Assembly: GCA_035274225.1 (NCBI GenBank)
Contig: DATEOK010000250.1
Span: 6,353 to 70,352, forward strand
DNA: 64,000 nucleotides
From: Dongia_A sp035274225
Lineage (GTDB): Bacteria > Pseudomonadota > Alphaproteobacteria > Dongiales > Dongiaceae
Direction: 5' to 3'
Made by a program: the position numbers and the translations under genes. Of the stretch, positions 62,710 through 64,000 are shown in pieces (positions within the stretch are counted from its first letter, which is position 1; each line of letters begins with the position of its first letter). Below the pieces are notes generated by a model. That model searched no databases, had not been told where the DNA came from, and saw only the letters and a list, made by a program, of their open reading frames with translations.

Positions 62710-63618
62710 CTAGAGGTCCTCCGCGAACTGGTCGAAGGTCTTCTGCGCCTGCAGCACCTTGTCGATGCGCTTCGGCATGGCCTTGCCGAGCTGGCGGATC
62801 ACGTCGTTGACCAGGAGGTTGAGCAGCGCGCTGATGGCCGCGGTCGAGTGCCAGTAGAGGCCGGTGCTGGTCGGCAGGTTGAACACCCGGTCGGTGATCT
62901 TGTGCGCCCACAGGCAATAGTCGTCGGCGACGATGTGGACCTCGTGCCCGCGCTTCTTGGCGAGCTCGGCCACGCGCTGGGTCGCCTTGTCGTAGCGGTA
63001 GAAGTCGATCAGCAGGAACGCGACCCGCGGCGCATCGTCGAACAGCACGTCGGCATAGTGGCCGTTCTGCCCGTCGGCCAGGTGCACGCCGGGCCGGATA
63101 TATTCGAGCCGGCTGACGAACTCGAGCGCCAGGCCGCGCGCCATGTGCAAGCCGCTGACGAATACGCGGTCGGCACCGGCGAAGCTGTCGACCGCGCGCG
63201 ACCACAGCGACGTGGCGGCGATCTCGTAGGCCTGACGGATCGCGGCGAGCTCGGCATCCAGGCTGTCCTGCAGGCTGAAATGCTCCTTCTCGCGCCGGGT
63301 GAAAGCCTGGTAACGGCGGTCGATCGACCACAGGCTGGCGCCGTCCGGGCCGTACAGGCCGGCTTTCAACTGATGGCGCATGTCGCTCAGGCCATCGAAG
63401 CCGAGCTTGCGCAGGAAGCGCCCGACCGTCATCGGGCTGATGCCGACATTGCCGGCGATGGTGGCGGCGGTTTCCAGCACCAGGCAATCGGGCCGCGACT
63501 GCAGATAGCCTGCCAGCTTCTTCTCGGTCTTGGTCAGCCGGTCATAGCCCTCGCGCAGCGGCTGCAGGACTTTCGTCTCCAACACCTCGCGCTGCCCGGA
63601 CTTCAGGCCACCCTTCAT
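62710..63618 (-). CDS. MurR/RpiR-family transcriptional regulator
   Basis: 302 residues. N-terminal helix-turn-helix (IAGNVGISPMTVGRFLRKLGFDGLSDMRHQLK) and C-terminal SIS sugar-phosphate-binding domain (VFVSGLHMARGLALEFVSRLEYI, VAFLLIDFYRYDKATQRVAELAKKRGHEVHIVADD). RpiR proteins sense phosphosugars; pairing with a Liv-type importer is unusual. First gene of the leftward unit to 57234 and probably autoregulated. The upstream sequence between it and the divergent DUF4112 gene is AT-rich with no clean palindrome. Confidence 0.88.
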   Translation of the reverse strand: MKGGLKSGQREVLETKVLQPLREGYDRLTKTEKKLAGYLQSRPDCLVLETAATIAGNVGISPMTVGRFLRKLGFDGLSDMRHQLKAGLYGPDGASLWSIDRRYQAFTRREKEHFSLQDSLDAELAAIRQAYEIAATSLWSRAVDSFAGADRVFVSGLHMARGLALEFVSRLEYIRPGVHLADGQNGHYADVLFDDAPRVAFLLIDFYRYDKATQRVAELAKKRGHEVHIVADDYCLWAHKITDRVFNLPTSTGLYWHSTAAISALLNLLVNDVIRQLGKAMPKRIDKVLQAQKTFDQFAEDL

Positions 63619-63772
63619 GTTGCCGCCCTGTCGCGTCTGTTAGTTTTTTATAGGAAACAGACTTTGTGGTATCACGGTAACATTCCTTCTAACCGGCGGC
63701 AATGGCCGGGGCGAGGGCGGCGTGAGACGATCGAACCCTTTTGCCGCCCCTTGCGACCAAGCACGATGCACC

Positions 63773-64000
63773 ATGCTAAGCTGCGTCATGCCGGCGCGTA
63801 GCGTTCACCCGACCGAACAGCGCATCGCGGACCTGAAGGGCCGCGAGGAGACGCAGCGGCGGCTGCAGCGCATTGCCAAGCTGATGGATTCGCAGATCCG
63901 CGTGCCGGTCATCGGCCTTCGCATCGGCGTCGATGCGATCCTCGGCCTGGTGCCGGGGTTCGGCGACGTTCTCACCGGCGCGATCGGCGCCTATCTCATC
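63773..64000 (+). CDS. DUF4112 membrane protein (3' end beyond window)
   Basis: Rightward frame open to the edge, starting at ATG 63773 or, more likely, 63788 (MPARSVHPTEQ). About 71 residues are visible: a charged helix LKGREETQRRLQRIAKLMDSQIRVP then IGVDAILGLVPGFGDVLTGAIGAYLI, the DUF4112 signature opening its first membrane helix. Function unknown. Its start lies within the divergent region of the RpiR gene. Confidence 0.8.
   Translation, partial: MLSCVMPARSVHPTEQRIADLKGREETQRRLQRIAKLMDSQIRVPVIGLRIGVDAILGLVPGFGDVLTGAIGAYLI

Noticed and set aside
61558..63801. 747-residue open frame on the plus strand opposite the Liv and RpiR genes
   Set aside because: Low-complexity, histidine/arginine/aspartate-rich translation with no domain; it is a GC-driven shadow of LivMG and RpiR genes.

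Overview
The window looks like chromosomal DNA of a GC-rich alphaproteobacterium, most likely of the order Hyphomicrobiales (Rhizobiales; Bradyrhizobium/Mesorhizobium-like). The reasons are the protein families present (ChvE/GguAB sugar uptake, DUF1194, DUF2231, several FCD-type GntR regulators, many ABC importers), the very close resemblance of five enzymes to the Mesorhizobium loti vitamin B6 degradation set, and intergenic palindromic repeats of the 'TGTCATCCCGG' type. I saw no rRNA, tRNA, CRISPR array, insertion sequence or phage gene. Gene density is high and nearly all large open frames opposite real genes are GC-driven shadows.

Layout. 1-1850: phosphonate importer genes phnC and phnD (phnD runs off the left edge). 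2.2-7.5 kb: a small island of PqqD-like protein, HPr-kinase-like ATPase, two family-2 glycosyltransferases and a convergent nucleotidyltransferase with two C-terminal sandwich repeats. 7.6-11.3 kb: small genes (DUF1194, DUF3108, NTF2-like, cupin, ArsR plus SRPBCC pair with a clear operator/promoter). 11.3-16.7 kb: divergent GntR regulator and chvE-gguA-gguB sugar importer. 16.9-24.7 kb: DUF2231 protein, then a leftward sugar importer with two permeases, a binding protein, an ATPase and two lactonase-like beta-propellers, one of them fused to a permease. 25-33.1 kb: CoA-transferase, FUSC protein, BchE-like radical SAM protein, DOPA-dioxygenase-like protein, pirin, intradiol dioxygenase. 33.1-37.7 kb: GntR regulator and a gentisate-dioxygenase/LVIVD/RidA/GST cassette.

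37.9-49.8 kb is the most coherent part: homologues of five enzymes of vitamin B6 degradation (pyridoxine 4-oxidase-like GMC oxidoreductase, pyridoxamine-pyruvate transaminase, pyridoxal 4-dehydrogenase, 4-pyridoxolactonase, and the FHMPC dehydrogenase) surround a complete BMP-type ABC importer. Together they would bring in a B6 vitamer and convert pyridoxine, pyridoxamine and pyridoxal to 4-pyridoxic acid, plus one later step. The 4-pyridoxic acid dehydrogenase, the decarboxylase, the ring-opening oxygenase and the final amidohydrolase are not in the window.

49.8-64 kb: oxalyl-CoA-synthetase-like ligase, an isolated N-terminal half of a UDP-glucose dehydrogenase, a phosphomannomutase/phosphoglucomutase, the homogentisate pathway genes (hmgA, fumarylacetoacetase) with a divergent MarR regulator and paired operators, a cold-shock protein, and an RpiR-regulated branched-chain-amino-acid-type importer with a LivM-LivG fusion. 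The right edge cuts a DUF4112 gene. All functional calls come from reading the sequence and remembering family features; no database search was run.
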